This document shows positions 43,125-51,660 of a DNA stretch of 55,199 nucleotides, piece by piece (the stretch's first letter is position 1; the number at the start of each line of letters is the position of its first letter). The position numbers were made by a program, and so were the translations under genes. Origin of the DNA: a virus; IMG/VR virus record IMGVR_UViG_3300032736_000354, positions 1 to 55,199 of that record. One strand, written 5' to 3'. The notes below the pieces were generated by a model that was not told the origin of the DNA, made no database searches, and saw only the letters and a list, made by a program, of their open reading frames with translations.

Positions 43125-44183
43125 ATGGCAGTTAATTACAATACTTTAAAATCTTTAAAGGGAACTTCTATTGGTACAATAGTACCTTGGTGTGGTGATA
43201 TTGCTCGTATTCCCAAAGGATGGATTGCTTGTGATGGAGAAACATTGACTACTTCAGATTATCCTTTGTTGTATGAAATAATTGGTAATAGATATGGCGG
43301 AACACTTAATTCTAGTTTTAATGTTCCAAATTTTACAACCAGGGGTGTGGTGGATTATCACACCTCACATTCAGCTATATCTGGCATCAGTATGCCAAAT
43401 GTATTTAAAAATTTAATAAATGACACGAACGACGTAGCAAATGTTTCTGTTTCTACGCCATCATCTAATATTGATTTGAGAGTAGATCAAGTAGGTTATA
43501 ATAATATATCCGCAACAATTACCGGGCAAACTTTGGTTGATCCATCTTTTAGTGATGCTGTATATGTTGCTGGTCGCCTTTTGGGAGATGATCATATTGC
43601 CTCTCATGGTCACCCAGCCGAATTTGACACTGTTGGTGGTCCATCTCAATGGGTAGAAGCATGTCAAAATAGCAATGGTAGTAATTGTTTTTCGCTATTT
43701 GAATGTAGTGATGATTGCAATAACAATTCATTTTATCCAACAGAAGCTAATAATCCTTATGGGCAAAGTTTATTCAAAGGATTTCCTGAAGGAGGAACCG
43801 CAATATATAATGCTCTAGCTGGTGCCGGAACTGCTAACGTTGATTTTGCTAGGCAAAATAGTTACGGTGGTAGTGGAATCCGAAATTATATTACGTCAGG
43901 AGAAGATCCAGCTTCTTCTAATAGTGGTGGTTTTGCGTATAATACTTCATTAGATCAAAACGCAGTTAATTTTGTGAGTAACGGTCACAATGTTCATGAT
44001 CATTTATCACTGTCTTATGATATTACAAAAGGTAGTATGTCCATTCCTTCTTCATATAATATAAATAATATAGGAACTTCAAATATTAGTCCACAAAATG
44101 AACCATTACGTGATATCGGCAGAATTCAAATTGAAGTAAATACTCCTGTATGTCAAGTTAAGTATATCATAAGAGCGTATTAA
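43125..44183 (+). CDS. Tail-collar-domain fibre protein 1, 352 aa
   Basis: ATG 43125, 2 bases after the giant fibre gene, was chosen over in-frame ATG 43101 inside it. The N-terminal phage tail collar domain (IGTIVPWCGDIARIPKGWIACDG, YPLLYEIIGNRYGG, FNVPNFTTRGV, about residues 19-80) is found in short tail fibres such as T4 gp12. The rest is Asn/Ser-rich, with HGHPAEF and HNVHDH His patterns that may bind metal as in gp12 and gp37. The C-terminus (CQVKYIIRAY) is shared with the third collar protein (RLKYIIKAY). Confidence 0.82.
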   Translation: MAVNYNTLKSLKGTSIGTIVPWCGDIARIPKGWIACDGETLTTSDYPLLYEIIGNRYGGTLNSSFNVPNFTTRGVVDYHTSHSAISGISMPNVFKNLINDTNDVANVSVSTPSSNIDLRVDQVGYNNISATITGQTLVDPSFSDAVYVAGRLLGDDHIASHGHPAEFDTVGGPSQWVEACQNSNGSNCFSLFECSDDCNNNSFYPTEANNPYGQSLFKGFPEGGTAIYNALAGAGTANVDFARQNSYGGSGIRNYITSGEDPASSNSGGFAYNTSLDQNAVNFVSNGHNVHDHLSLSYDITKGSMSIPSSYNINNIGTSNISPQNEPLRDIGRIQIEVNTPVCQVKYIIRAY

Positions 44184-44188
44184 TAGAT

Positions 44189-45064
44189 ATGGCAACAAAT
44201 TATGGATACGAAAAGGGAAAATATGGTATATTTGCAGGAACTATTGTGGCTTTTCCTAGAAAACTTACTGGCAAAGATCCAAATGATCAGACATGGAAAA
44301 CTTTAGTTCCAGCTGGATATTTGAGATGCGATGGCTCTATATTGAATGGCGATTCTTACCCAGCGTTAAAGCAAATTTTAGCTGTTGGAGCAGCTTCTAA
44401 ATATATAAAATCTGGAGTTACTTTGAAAGAAGATGACGAAAATGGAAATGGTGGACAATTTCAACTTCCTGATCTTGGATCAAAATACCTAAGAAGTGCG
44501 TTAGTTTCTGGTGGATATGATCACTTGACAGTTATTAATCCAGTAACTTCTAACGAAGTTGCGAGAGTTGGTGTTGCTACTACGGTAGAAACAAATATTC
44601 AATATCCGGTGCAAGTTTTTTATAATGGAAATTTATCAATTCCATCAAATCCTGTTCCCATCACAGAAACATCAAATTTTGGCACAACTTTAAGCGGAAT
44701 TACTCCAACTGGATATCCTGATTATACTGCATATCTTCCACACGGGCATTACGCAAATACTGTATCTAGACAGTCAAATGCTGAAACAGCTTCTTGTGCA
44801 TCTGGAGGTGGAGATACTTCATCTAGAACACAAGTTGATATATCAGATGGAGATTCTGGCACAACAGGTAGTTTTTCTAGCGTTACCCACGCACACAATT
44901 TAACAAGAAGTCCAGTTACTAGAAGTACAACACAAAATAATATAGCTACTACTGCGGGGCCAGATAATATATCAACATCAGTCACATTAAATCCTAGTAA
45001 TACCTTTAAGATGGATGATATTCAACATGCTTTTATCCTCGTAGAATATTTAATAAAAATATAA
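44189..45064 (+). CDS. Tail-collar-domain fibre protein 2, 291 aa
   Basis: Collar-like start: FAGTIVAFPRKLTGKD, VPAGYLRCDGSILNGDSYPALKQIL and FQLPDLGSKYLR at about residues 16-105. A Ser/Thr-rich middle (ASCASGGGDTSSRTQVDIS) and HGHYANT and THAHN His motifs follow, then a terminal hydrophobic strand (AFILVEYLIKI). It is a diverged paralog of its two neighbours, tandemly arranged with gaps of 5 and 2 bases. Probably a receptor-binding fibre. Confidence 0.78.
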   Translation: MATNYGYEKGKYGIFAGTIVAFPRKLTGKDPNDQTWKTLVPAGYLRCDGSILNGDSYPALKQILAVGAASKYIKSGVTLKEDDENGNGGQFQLPDLGSKYLRSALVSGGYDHLTVINPVTSNEVARVGVATTVETNIQYPVQVFYNGNLSIPSNPVPITETSNFGTTLSGITPTGYPDYTAYLPHGHYANTVSRQSNAETASCASGGGDTSSRTQVDISDGDSGTTGSFSSVTHAHNLTRSPVTRSTTQNNIATTAGPDNISTSVTLNPSNTFKMDDIQHAFILVEYLIKI

Positions 45065-45066
45065 TC

Positions 45067-46176
45067 ATGCCTGTACGTTATTCTAAACAAACTCAACAAA
45101 GTGGTGTAACTATTGGCACTGTGGTATCTATACCAAAACCAATTACCTGGGCAAATAGTGCCAATTTAACAACAGAAACTAATAATTGGGAATGCCAAAC
45201 TAATTATCCTGGTTGGTTACCTTGTGACGGCAGAACAGTAAATATTTCTGAATATCGAGCTTTGTATGATGTAATTGGAAATACCTATGGAGGAAATGCA
45301 ACAACATTTAATTTACCAGATTACAGATCTAAAAAATTAATGGGCACTGGTCCGGTATCTTCGGGAACAACGTTAACTTTGACGCCAACACAAGGTCCAG
45401 GTAATTTTTCTCCTGCTCCAGATGTTCCTGGATCTATGGGAGGATTATATAGCTTAACTACTACGAGACAGTTACCACCAGAAAGCGAAATAACTCCAGG
45501 AAATCCAGGAAGTCCAGCAGTTATTGGTGGTGACGCAACTGATACTTTTTCGCTTGGTTCATATAGATCAACTGGATTTGTTGAAACAACTACTAATTCA
45601 AATGCCAATATAAGTGGTAATATTAATTATAGTATAGGACCAATATCACAAAGATCTATGTCTGGAGTTGCACCTCACTCCCACGCAGTAAGATATGCAC
45701 AAGCTACTGGTGGTAGTATGGCTGTTGGGAGTCCATATTGTGCTTATCAACGATATCCTTTTTTAAATAATGTTACGGGTGGCGTTAGACAATTTAATAG
45801 AGAAGACAGACCTTTGCTTACTCACTCACATTACCTTTATTTCGAATCCGAATCATTAATAGCAAAAGGATCGTATGGTCTTGATGATGGTCCTGGAACA
45901 TCTGGATTGGTAAATACTGCATTTGCAATATCAGGACCAAACGCAGGACCAGCTTTTGCAACAAGTTATTCCAGCACAAATAATAGAGGAATTACTATCC
46001 AGAAAACTGTAACTATGTCGCAACTTGGCGTTACTATAACAGATGCTACAGTAACATTAAAAAACACAACAAAAAGTTCTTGGGATGCTTCTTTAAGGAT
46101 AAGATTACAAGCAGCGGAAGAACTTCCCTTAATGACACCATATTTCCGACTTAAATATATAATAAAGGCTTATTAA
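45067..46176 (+). CDS. Tail-collar-domain fibre protein 3, 369 aa
   Basis: Collar domain at about residues 14-100: VTIGTVVSIPKPITWANS, YPGWLPCDGRTVNISEY, RALYDVIGNTYGG and FNLPDYRSKKLMG. A Pro/Gly-rich middle (PESEITPGNPGSPAVIGG), HSHAV and LTHSHYLYF His motifs, and a LKYIIKAY end like that of collar protein 1 follow. Two bases separate it from the previous gene. Divergence of the middle regions suggests exchange of host-binding parts. Confidence 0.8.
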   Translation: MPVRYSKQTQQSGVTIGTVVSIPKPITWANSANLTTETNNWECQTNYPGWLPCDGRTVNISEYRALYDVIGNTYGGNATTFNLPDYRSKKLMGTGPVSSGTTLTLTPTQGPGNFSPAPDVPGSMGGLYSLTTTRQLPPESEITPGNPGSPAVIGGDATDTFSLGSYRSTGFVETTTNSNANISGNINYSIGPISQRSMSGVAPHSHAVRYAQATGGSMAVGSPYCAYQRYPFLNNVTGGVRQFNREDRPLLTHSHYLYFESESLIAKGSYGLDDGPGTSGLVNTAFAISGPNAGPAFATSYSSTNNRGITIQKTVTMSQLGVTITDATVTLKNTTKSSWDASLRIRLQAAEELPLMTPYFRLKYIIKAY

Positions 46177-46185
46177 AAAATTACT

Positions 46186-46839
46186 ATGGCTATTTTACCA
46201 ATCAAACCTGTTGAATTGATGCAGGGAAAATTTACTGATTTTATTGGAGTTTGGGAAGATCATTTACCCAAATTTGTTTGTGATAAAGTAATTCAATCAT
46301 TTGAAAATGCAATAGACAACTCATCTAATAATTTTAATCAACCAGATGAGGATGATGCAAATCAACCAATTATAATGAATGGATCTGAGCAATTTTCTAA
46401 CAGAAATTTGGGAAGAAAAGATATTGGAATTATGCTAAATTTACATGATGCCGAAAGAACAATGGAAATAAATCAATATTTACATTCATGTTTTTTGGAT
46501 TATATTAGAGAATATGGTAATTTATCAACTACGCCATTAATTTCTAGTGATGTCAAAGTACAAAAAACTCTTCCTGCTGGTGGATATCATGTATGGCATA
46601 GTGAAAATAGTGGACACACGATGGCACAAAGAGTGTTAGTGTGGGCAATATATTTAAATGATGTTGAAGATGGAGGAGAAACAGAATTTTTATACCAATC
46701 TACTAGATTTAAACCAAAACGAGGTACTGTTGTTATTTGGCCAGCTGCATATACTCATGTACATAGAGGAAATCCTCCTTTATCTGGGCATAAATATATT
46801 GCAACTGGATGGTATATTAATGCTTTTGTATCAAATTAA
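46186..46839 (+). CDS. 2OG-Fe(II) oxygenase 1 (prolyl-4-hydroxylase-like)
   Basis: 217 aa. Iron ligands are likely H-S-E in YHVWHSENSG and the distal His in YTHVHRGN; the 2-oxoglutarate-binding Lys is in SGHKYIATGWY. The core double-stranded helix reads VLVWAIYLNDVEDGGETEFLY and PKRGTVVIWPAAYTH. The first ligand set is HxE, not the usual HxD. Such oxygenases are frequent in cyanophages; placement directly after three fibre genes suggests hydroxylation of a structural protein, which is inference. Confidence 0.8.
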   Translation: MAILPIKPVELMQGKFTDFIGVWEDHLPKFVCDKVIQSFENAIDNSSNNFNQPDEDDANQPIIMNGSEQFSNRNLGRKDIGIMLNLHDAERTMEINQYLHSCFLDYIREYGNLSTTPLISSDVKVQKTLPAGGYHVWHSENSGHTMAQRVLVWAIYLNDVEDGGETEFLYQSTRFKPKRGTVVIWPAAYTHVHRGNPPLSGHKYIATGWYINAFVSN

Positions 46840-46851
46840 AGGAAAATAATC

Positions 46852-47763
46852 ATGGAAACCTCCCAACTTTCTCCTGTGTTGCAATTTTTACCTCTCGACA
46901 AATCAATTTATTTTAAAGGTAAATCTTACAAATTAACAGATACTGAATTAAATTTAGTCATTGAAAAAACTCCTCCCCTCTGGTGGAATGAACATGATCC
47001 AGTGATGTTTTTTACTTACTATGATGATGGGTCTTATTTTTGCGAAAGAAAAAAACAAGTATATGATTTTAAAAATAAAATTACTACTCAACGAATATAC
47101 GAATTTATTGAACCTTCTAATGAAGATGCAAAGATTTGGTTTGATATTTTTGTGGAAGTATTGGAATCAATTCGTTTGGAACAACTTAGAAGTTCCAAAG
47201 AAGAGGTGAGAGAGAAAGTATTGGAAGAAGGAAAAGTATTACTTACATCCTTACTATCCTATCGAAATAAAGGATTGAAGGAGTCTGATTGGACTCAACT
47301 TCCGGATGTTTCATTGAGCGATTACGAAAAAGAATTGTGGAAAAAATATAGACAATCTCTGAGAGATATAACTGAAGATTATAATTGGTATACTAATAAC
47401 TTTTTCTTGGTTGATTTTCCAATCAATCCGTATGAATATATTGAATTACACGACAAAGAAGTTGAATACTTGAGTGTGAAAGAGCATTATAATAACTATG
47501 GTGCTAATATTGTCAAACTCAAACTAGCTAGATTAATGTCGTACTTAGCTGATCCACAAACTGATCTTGGATTAGGAGCTAATGATGAAGAATGGTTCCC
47601 TGGCGAAGATATAGAAAAACTTCGTTCAACTCCATATGAAGATTTTGTTCAGAAAATTAACAAATTGTTAACTAGAATAGATCCAGATTTAAAATACGAG
47701 GTTGTTCCTGTGGCTGGTTGTGGGGGAGAATCTTTTGTAACAGATCTAAACCAGAGTAAATAA
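46852..47763 (+). CDS. Tail-fibre assembly chaperone-like protein
   Basis: 303 aa. The segment near residues 125-180 (LLTSLLSYRNKGLKESDWTQ, LPDVSLSDYEKELWKKYRQ, SLRDI) is the phage tail-assembly chaperone signature (LLxxSDWTQLPD...W..YRQALRDI), seen in proteins that fold or attach tail-fibre tips. N-terminal residues 1-110 contain an aromatic WWNEHDPVMFFTYYDDGSY. Encoded between two oxygenases and after the collar fibres, so it probably matures those fibres. A GGAAAA site precedes the ATG. Confidence 0.75.
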   Translation: METSQLSPVLQFLPLDKSIYFKGKSYKLTDTELNLVIEKTPPLWWNEHDPVMFFTYYDDGSYFCERKKQVYDFKNKITTQRIYEFIEPSNEDAKIWFDIFVEVLESIRLEQLRSSKEEVREKVLEEGKVLLTSLLSYRNKGLKESDWTQLPDVSLSDYEKELWKKYRQSLRDITEDYNWYTNNFFLVDFPINPYEYIELHDKEVEYLSVKEHYNNYGANIVKLKLARLMSYLADPQTDLGLGANDEEWFPGEDIEKLRSTPYEDFVQKINKLLTRIDPDLKYEVVPVAGCGGESFVTDLNQSK

Positions 47764-47785
47764 GTAAAATATTATTAGTAATGTT

Positions 47786-48460
47786 ATGATGTATGTTCTA
47801 AATTTGTTAAGTGAAAAATCTGCTGACAATATATTAAAAATATATGATGTAGCTACCTTTGAGAAGGGAGTAATGACAAATCCAAATAATAACTCACACA
47901 AGTTTTTTACGGATCAAAAAAATCTATTGGAGTTGGCAAAAGATGGTTACCAAAAACAGTGTAATGATATAGTAGAAAAAAGTATAATGAAATCTACTCA
48001 ATTTTATGATTATACATGCCCCAAAAAACTTTCTGGTATTAAATTTTTAGAATACCGAGAAGGAATGTATTATAGAGAGCACAATGATAGTTATATGATG
48101 GGATCTATTAGATCTGATTTTAGTTGCACTATTTTTTTAAATGATTCTACGGAATATGAGGGTGGTGAATTATTATTACGAGTAGGAAATAAAGAAATAG
48201 AATATAAATTGGAAAAAGGTCAAGCAATTTTATATCCAACTGGGTTATCTCATCAAGTGAAAGAAGTTACTTCTGGATCTAGAAAAGTCGCAGTATTTTG
48301 GGTAGAATCTTGCATACAAGACTCAAGAATATTGGCTTTATATCAACAATTTTGTTTGTTGCATAATAATTATAAAAATATGCCAGAAGCAAAAACAGAA
48401 TTTGGTGATCAATTGCATGGGTTTAAAAATAATTTATTACGAAATTTTCTAACACTATAG
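47786..48460 (+). CDS. 2OG-Fe(II) oxygenase 2 (PiuC/PKHD-type)
   Basis: 224 aa. HxD in YYREHNDSY (His/Asp), distal His in PTGLSHQVKEV, and Arg in SGSRKVAVFW for 2-oxoglutarate. FSCTIFLND and EYEGGELLLR are the core strands, as in PKHD-type hydroxylases. It resembles cyanophage prolyl-4-hydroxylase-like proteins. A second ATG at 47789 is possible. Substrate unknown. Confidence 0.85.
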   Translation: MMYVLNLLSEKSADNILKIYDVATFEKGVMTNPNNNSHKFFTDQKNLLELAKDGYQKQCNDIVEKSIMKSTQFYDYTCPKKLSGIKFLEYREGMYYREHNDSYMMGSIRSDFSCTIFLNDSTEYEGGELLLRVGNKEIEYKLEKGQAILYPTGLSHQVKEVTSGSRKVAVFWVESCIQDSRILALYQQFCLLHNNYKNMPEAKTEFGDQLHGFKNNLLRNFLTL

Positions 48461-48470
48461 GAGTAAAATT

Positions 48471-48806
48471 ATGGATTTGCAAATTTTAAGGTTATACGAT
48501 TTAGTTGCTGAGTATTGTAAAACTCATTCTGTGTCGGTTGTTTATTTTGAAGTAAAAACCAGAACACCAGAAGAGAAGGCAGAAATGCTTGATTTTTACA
48601 AAGATAAAATGCCAATTGAAATATACACATCTTTACAAGTAGAAGATGATAATTTTGTTATTTTTAACAACAAAGAATCTGCATTAGAATATGCAGAAAG
48701 TATTTTCCCATATTACACGGATATAGAACAAATAAACTCAAAATATCATATTTTTGCGTGTGTGTTTGATACCGACGGGAGTTTTCTTTGGGATAATAGT
48801 ATATGA
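48471..48806 (+). CDS. Hypothetical protein, 111 aa
   Basis: Has a GGAG site before the ATG. Contains VVYFEVKTRTPEEKAEMLDFY and EYAESIFPYYTDIEQINSKY; mixed alpha/beta, acidic. No domain recognised. It sits between two oxygenases in the late fibre cluster with 10- and 13-base gaps, and AT-rich codons match its neighbours. Confidence 0.65.
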   Translation: MDLQILRLYDLVAEYCKTHSVSVVYFEVKTRTPEEKAEMLDFYKDKMPIEIYTSLQVEDDNFVIFNNKESALEYAESIFPYYTDIEQINSKYHIFACVFDTDGSFLWDNSI

Positions 48807-48819
48807 TGCAGTGTAAAAT

Positions 48820-49326
48820 ATGAGTAAAATATCATTATATACTAATGTTTTTTGTGATGAAGATTATAATAAGATATGGTCGTATTTAACTTCAAATAAC
48901 TGGTCTTTCGGACATGTGAGTAATAGAGGATCATTGAAACGATTTTGGAGTATGGATTTTACAAATGATTCTTTTTTTACAGAACATTTGTTTAATAAAA
49001 TAAAATGTTTAATAGGTAATAACTATATTCTTGAACGAGTATATGCAAACGGTCAAACACATGGATTGGATGGGGAGTTTCATCAAGATTGTTTAGATGA
49101 ATATGGATACACATTTTTATATTATCCCAGTAAAGAGTGGAAACTTGACTGGGGTGGAAGTACAGTAATAGTTGATGGAACAGAACCCAAACTAGTTTAC
49201 CCCTTTCCGAATACCGCAGTTATTTTTCCTGGTAAACTATTTCATTGCGGAAATGCTCCCTCCAGAGAATTCTATGATTTGAGAGTAAGTATAGCGTTTA
49301 AAATTAGACAACTATTGGACACTTGA
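48820..49326 (+). CDS. 2OG-Fe(II) oxygenase 3, short
   Basis: 168 aa. HxD in GEFHQDCLDEYG, a core strand in YTFLYYPSKEWKLDWGGSTV, distal His in FPGKLFHCGN and Arg in YDLRVSIAFK. A complete 2OG-Fe(II) ligand set in a short, P4H-like frame. Third oxygenase in 3.1 kb; the three share little sequence, so they are not recent duplicates. Last gene before the terminator-promoter at 49339. Confidence 0.83.
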   Translation: MSKISLYTNVFCDEDYNKIWSYLTSNNWSFGHVSNRGSLKRFWSMDFTNDSFFTEHLFNKIKCLIGNNYILERVYANGQTHGLDGEFHQDCLDEYGYTFLYYPSKEWKLDWGGSTVIVDGTEPKLVYPFPNTAVIFPGKLFHCGNAPSREFYDLRVSIAFKIRQLLDT

Positions 49327-49338
49327 ACAACTGGCACA

Positions 49339-49373
49339 GGGGCTTGACGAGCCCCCTTTTTTTGTGGCATACT
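49339..49373 (+). promoter_or_regulatory. Combined intrinsic terminator and sigma70-like promoter
   Basis: Stem GGGGCT/AGCCCC (49339-49344/49350-49355), loop TGACG, then CTTTTTTT. TTGACG (49344-49349) is a -35 box with CATACT (49368-49373) 18 bases on. It ends the late fibre transcript and starts the helicase gene. Confidence 0.8.
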
Positions 49374-49396
49374 ATCTGTATTGAAACCCATTTGCC

Positions 49397-50629
49397 ATGA
49401 AACTTCGCTCTCACCAACAAACTGCTCTGGATGCCCTATCCCTCAATGCTTTTGGGCAAATCATCGTCCCAACTGGCGGCGGCAAAACTCTTGTGATGAT
49501 TCTTGATGCTCTCCGTCGTTTTCGGGAATCTACTACACCACTCACTATTGTTGTGTGTGCTCCTCGTATTCTGTTGGCTGAGCAACTATCTAGTGAGTTT
49601 CTTGAGTATATTGATTGTGCCAACGTACTTCACGTTCATAGTGGCGAAACTCACCACTACAGCAGCACAAAACCAGAAAAAATTTCCCAGTGGAATATGC
49701 TTGTCAAAGATGAGCATCAACTGATCTTTACCACTTACAACTCGCTTCGCCGGGTTAATGAGTCCAACATTCGTGTTGATGTTGCTTACTACGATGAGGC
49801 ACACAATGCTACTAAGAAGAACTTCTTTGTTAGTGTAGCTGAGTGTAATGCCAAGAATTACTACTATTTTACTGCCACACCAAAGCACAAGAAATCTGCT
49901 TTTGATACTGGTATGAATAATAGTATTGTGTTTGGTAATGTTCTTGAAACTGTGCCTGCTCCTGAGCTGATTCAGAATGGTAGCATCCTTCCCCCCACTG
50001 TGGTGATTCATGAAGTTGATTTTGAACGCCAGAAGGGCCTCTCAGCCGCCTCAGACGACGCTCAAACTCTTCTGGACATCATTGACGACCTTGACGAGCA
50101 TACGGGCTCTAAGGTCCTTGTAGCCGCCCCTAACAGCAAGGTACTTTGGGAAGCAATTTCCAAAACTGCCCTACTTGACAATCTTGCAGAAAGGGGGTAT
50201 GATGTTCTTCATATCACCAGTAAGTATGGTGCCTACGTCAACCGCAAGAAAGTTAACCGAGAGCAGTTCTTTGACACTTTCAATGCTTGGGGCAAAGATC
50301 CTGACCGTAAGTTTGTGATTTTTCATTACAGCATTCTTTCCGAAGGTATCAATGTTCATGGTCTGACTCACACGGTTCTTATGAGGAATCTGAATGTGGT
50401 TGAGATGGCACAAACTATCGGTCGTGTCATTCGTCTGAACCATGATGATGCTCAGGATATTGCCACCGGCAAGATTCCTGCTGGCCAATTCAATCTGTAT
50501 CGTAAGCCTACTGGGTTTGTTACTGTTCCCGTCTTCAAGAACTACGGCAAAAAGACACAAGCTCGTCTTGATGATCTTATTCAAACCATATTCGTTGAAG
50601 GTCTTCCCGCTATTTGTGTTACCAAATGA
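49397..50629 (+). CDS. SF2 DEAH-box DNA/RNA helicase
   Basis: 410 aa. Motif I PTGGGKT (residues 25-31), Ia VVCAPRILLAEQL, motif II DEAH (about 133-136), motif III FTATP (about 158), and in the second RecA domain FVIFHYSILSEGINVHGL and motif VI QTIGRVIR (near 337). The N-terminal LRSHQQTALDAL is a Q-motif-like segment. It resembles UvsW/SSL2-type phage helicases that remodel forked or R-loop DNA. C-ending codons are unlike the AT-rich late genes just before it, and it has its own early promoter. Confidence 0.88.
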   Translation: MKLRSHQQTALDALSLNAFGQIIVPTGGGKTLVMILDALRRFRESTTPLTIVVCAPRILLAEQLSSEFLEYIDCANVLHVHSGETHHYSSTKPEKISQWNMLVKDEHQLIFTTYNSLRRVNESNIRVDVAYYDEAHNATKKNFFVSVAECNAKNYYYFTATPKHKKSAFDTGMNNSIVFGNVLETVPAPELIQNGSILPPTVVIHEVDFERQKGLSAASDDAQTLLDIIDDLDEHTGSKVLVAAPNSKVLWEAISKTALLDNLAERGYDVLHITSKYGAYVNRKKVNREQFFDTFNAWGKDPDRKFVIFHYSILSEGINVHGLTHTVLMRNLNVVEMAQTIGRVIRLNHDDAQDIATGKIPAGQFNLYRKPTGFVTVPVFKNYGKKTQARLDDLIQTIFVEGLPAICVTK

Positions 50630-50683
50630 AAAAATTATTTCTTACTGTGTTAAATACATACGACAGTTCAATGGTATTGAGTG

Positions 50684-50872
50684 ATGTATGAAGAACTTTC
50701 AATTTTTGAGAGAGCACTTGCCCGTTTTGGAGATAGATGTGTAATTCTTTCTTCGTTGGAAATCTCAGGTAAAATTTCTCCTGAAGATGCATACCAACAA
50801 ATTCGTACATATTATAGAGAACTTAAGAGCCTCCGTAAACAAGAAAAATCAGATTGGGACACCCCAAACTAG
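50684..50872 (+). CDS. Conserved small phage protein, 62 aa
   Basis: ATG 50684 was chosen over GTG 50681. MYEELSIFERALARFGDRCV, ISGKISPEDAYQQIRTYYREL and KSLRKQEK give two helices with a basic end, a pattern I know from other T4-like cyanophages without function. The last 86 bases overlap the next ORF in another frame. Confidence 0.65.
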   Translation: MYEELSIFERALARFGDRCVILSSLEISGKISPEDAYQQIRTYYRELKSLRKQEKSDWDTPN

Positions 50873-51011
50873 AGTATGCTCTAAGTGTGGACAAGAAAAG
50901 CCTCTTAACAAAGATCATTACCAAGTAGTGAAAGCTTTTAAATTCGGCTTTTCATACTACTGCAATGACTGCTCAGTTGAAATGAGGAAGACAAAGCCAG
51001 CAAATAAATAG
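50787..51011 (+). CDS. Zinc-ribbon protein, start uncertain
   Basis: The reliable part is RVCSKCGQEKPLNKDHYQV followed by FGFSYYCNDCSVEMRKTKP: two CxxC pairs about 31 residues apart, as in HNH-associated zinc ribbons. The only ATG in frame (50787) lies 86 bases inside the previous gene, and residues before CSKCG look unstructured. A downstream non-AUG start or a shift from the previous gene is possible. No catalytic HNH residues are clear. Confidence 0.55.
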   Translation: MHTNKFVHIIENLRASVNKKNQIGTPQTRVCSKCGQEKPLNKDHYQVVKAFKFGFSYYCNDCSVEMRKTKPANK

Positions 51012-51024
51012 TAAAAAAGATCAA

Positions 51025-51285
51025 ATGACTTTATATTACTACATTATACTTACCTTACTTGCTGTCATCGGTTACTTGATGGTAGTAGATAGAAACATTA
51101 TCACCTACATTGAACTAAATTTTCAGTTTGCTGTAGTTCAACTCAAACGAGCATGGTTTATCGTTAGGTTTCATCCGATCAACCCGATCCCACGTTGGAC
51201 TCTTAACAGAAGAATTGAGCGAATGACCCGAGAATTGGAAGAAGAGCTTAAGATTGTCCGTAAGCACTTGACAGACGACGAGTAA
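51025..51285 (+). CDS. Small membrane protein, 86 aa
   Basis: N-terminal transmembrane helix (YYYIILTLLAVIGYLMVVD, residues 4-22), a second amphipathic region (FQFAVVQLKRAWFIV), then a charged C-terminal helix (RRIERMTRELEEELKIVRKHL). No family recognised. The 3' end contains the -35 box of the next promoter. Confidence 0.6.
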   Translation: MTLYYYIILTLLAVIGYLMVVDRNIITYIELNFQFAVVQLKRAWFIVRFHPINPIPRWTLNRRIERMTRELEEELKIVRKHLTDDE

Positions 51286-51296
51286 TCCTCTATAAT
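51268..51296 (+). promoter_or_regulatory. Perfect sigma70 consensus promoter
   Basis: TTGACA (51268-51273), 17-base spacer, TATAAT (51291-51296), 22 bases before the ATG at 51319. The closest match to consensus in the window; drives the early small-gene train. Confidence 0.9.
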
Positions 51297-51318
51297 AAAA
51301 CCATCAGCAAATTTCATT

Positions 51319-51501
51319 ATGACTCAATACGACAAGTTAATGGATGTGATTAAAAATCATTTGTATGCTTACTACCTTAGTGGACAGAAGGATGATGGTT
51401 GGGATGAAGCAGATGCTAAAGAATCTGCTCACATGATTCTCCAAGCAGTTGAAAAATTTCATTCTGTTCCTACTGTAGCACGTTGGAGGGCAAGTGACTG
51501 A
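51319..51501 (+). CDS. Hypothetical protein, 60 aa
   Basis: First gene behind the consensus promoter. A helical small protein (YDKLMDVIKNHLYAYYLSG, ADAKESAHMILQAVEKF) with no recognised domain. Its stop TGA shares its last A with the next ATG, indicating coupling. Confidence 0.65.
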   Translation: MTQYDKLMDVIKNHLYAYYLSGQKDDGWDEADAKESAHMILQAVEKFHSVPTVARWRASD

Positions 51502-51650
51502 TGAAACATCTTGAAATATTAAAACTTCTTACGGCATTAAGTGATGCTAAAAACATTCTTAATGACATACATGAGTATGATGATTTTGATGTTCTTGAGC
51601 TTTTAGAAATCAAATACGAAAAGTTTTACATTGAAATGTACAAAAACTAA
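51501..51650 (+). CDS. Hypothetical protein, 49 aa
   Basis: Start overlaps the preceding stop by one base (TGATG). Predicted all-helical, acidic (MKHLEILKLLTALSDAKNIL, EYDDFDVLELLEIKYEKFY). No family recognised. Confidence 0.6.
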   Translation: MKHLEILKLLTALSDAKNILNDIHEYDDFDVLELLEIKYEKFYIEMYKN

Positions 51651-51660
51651 TTTTTTTATT

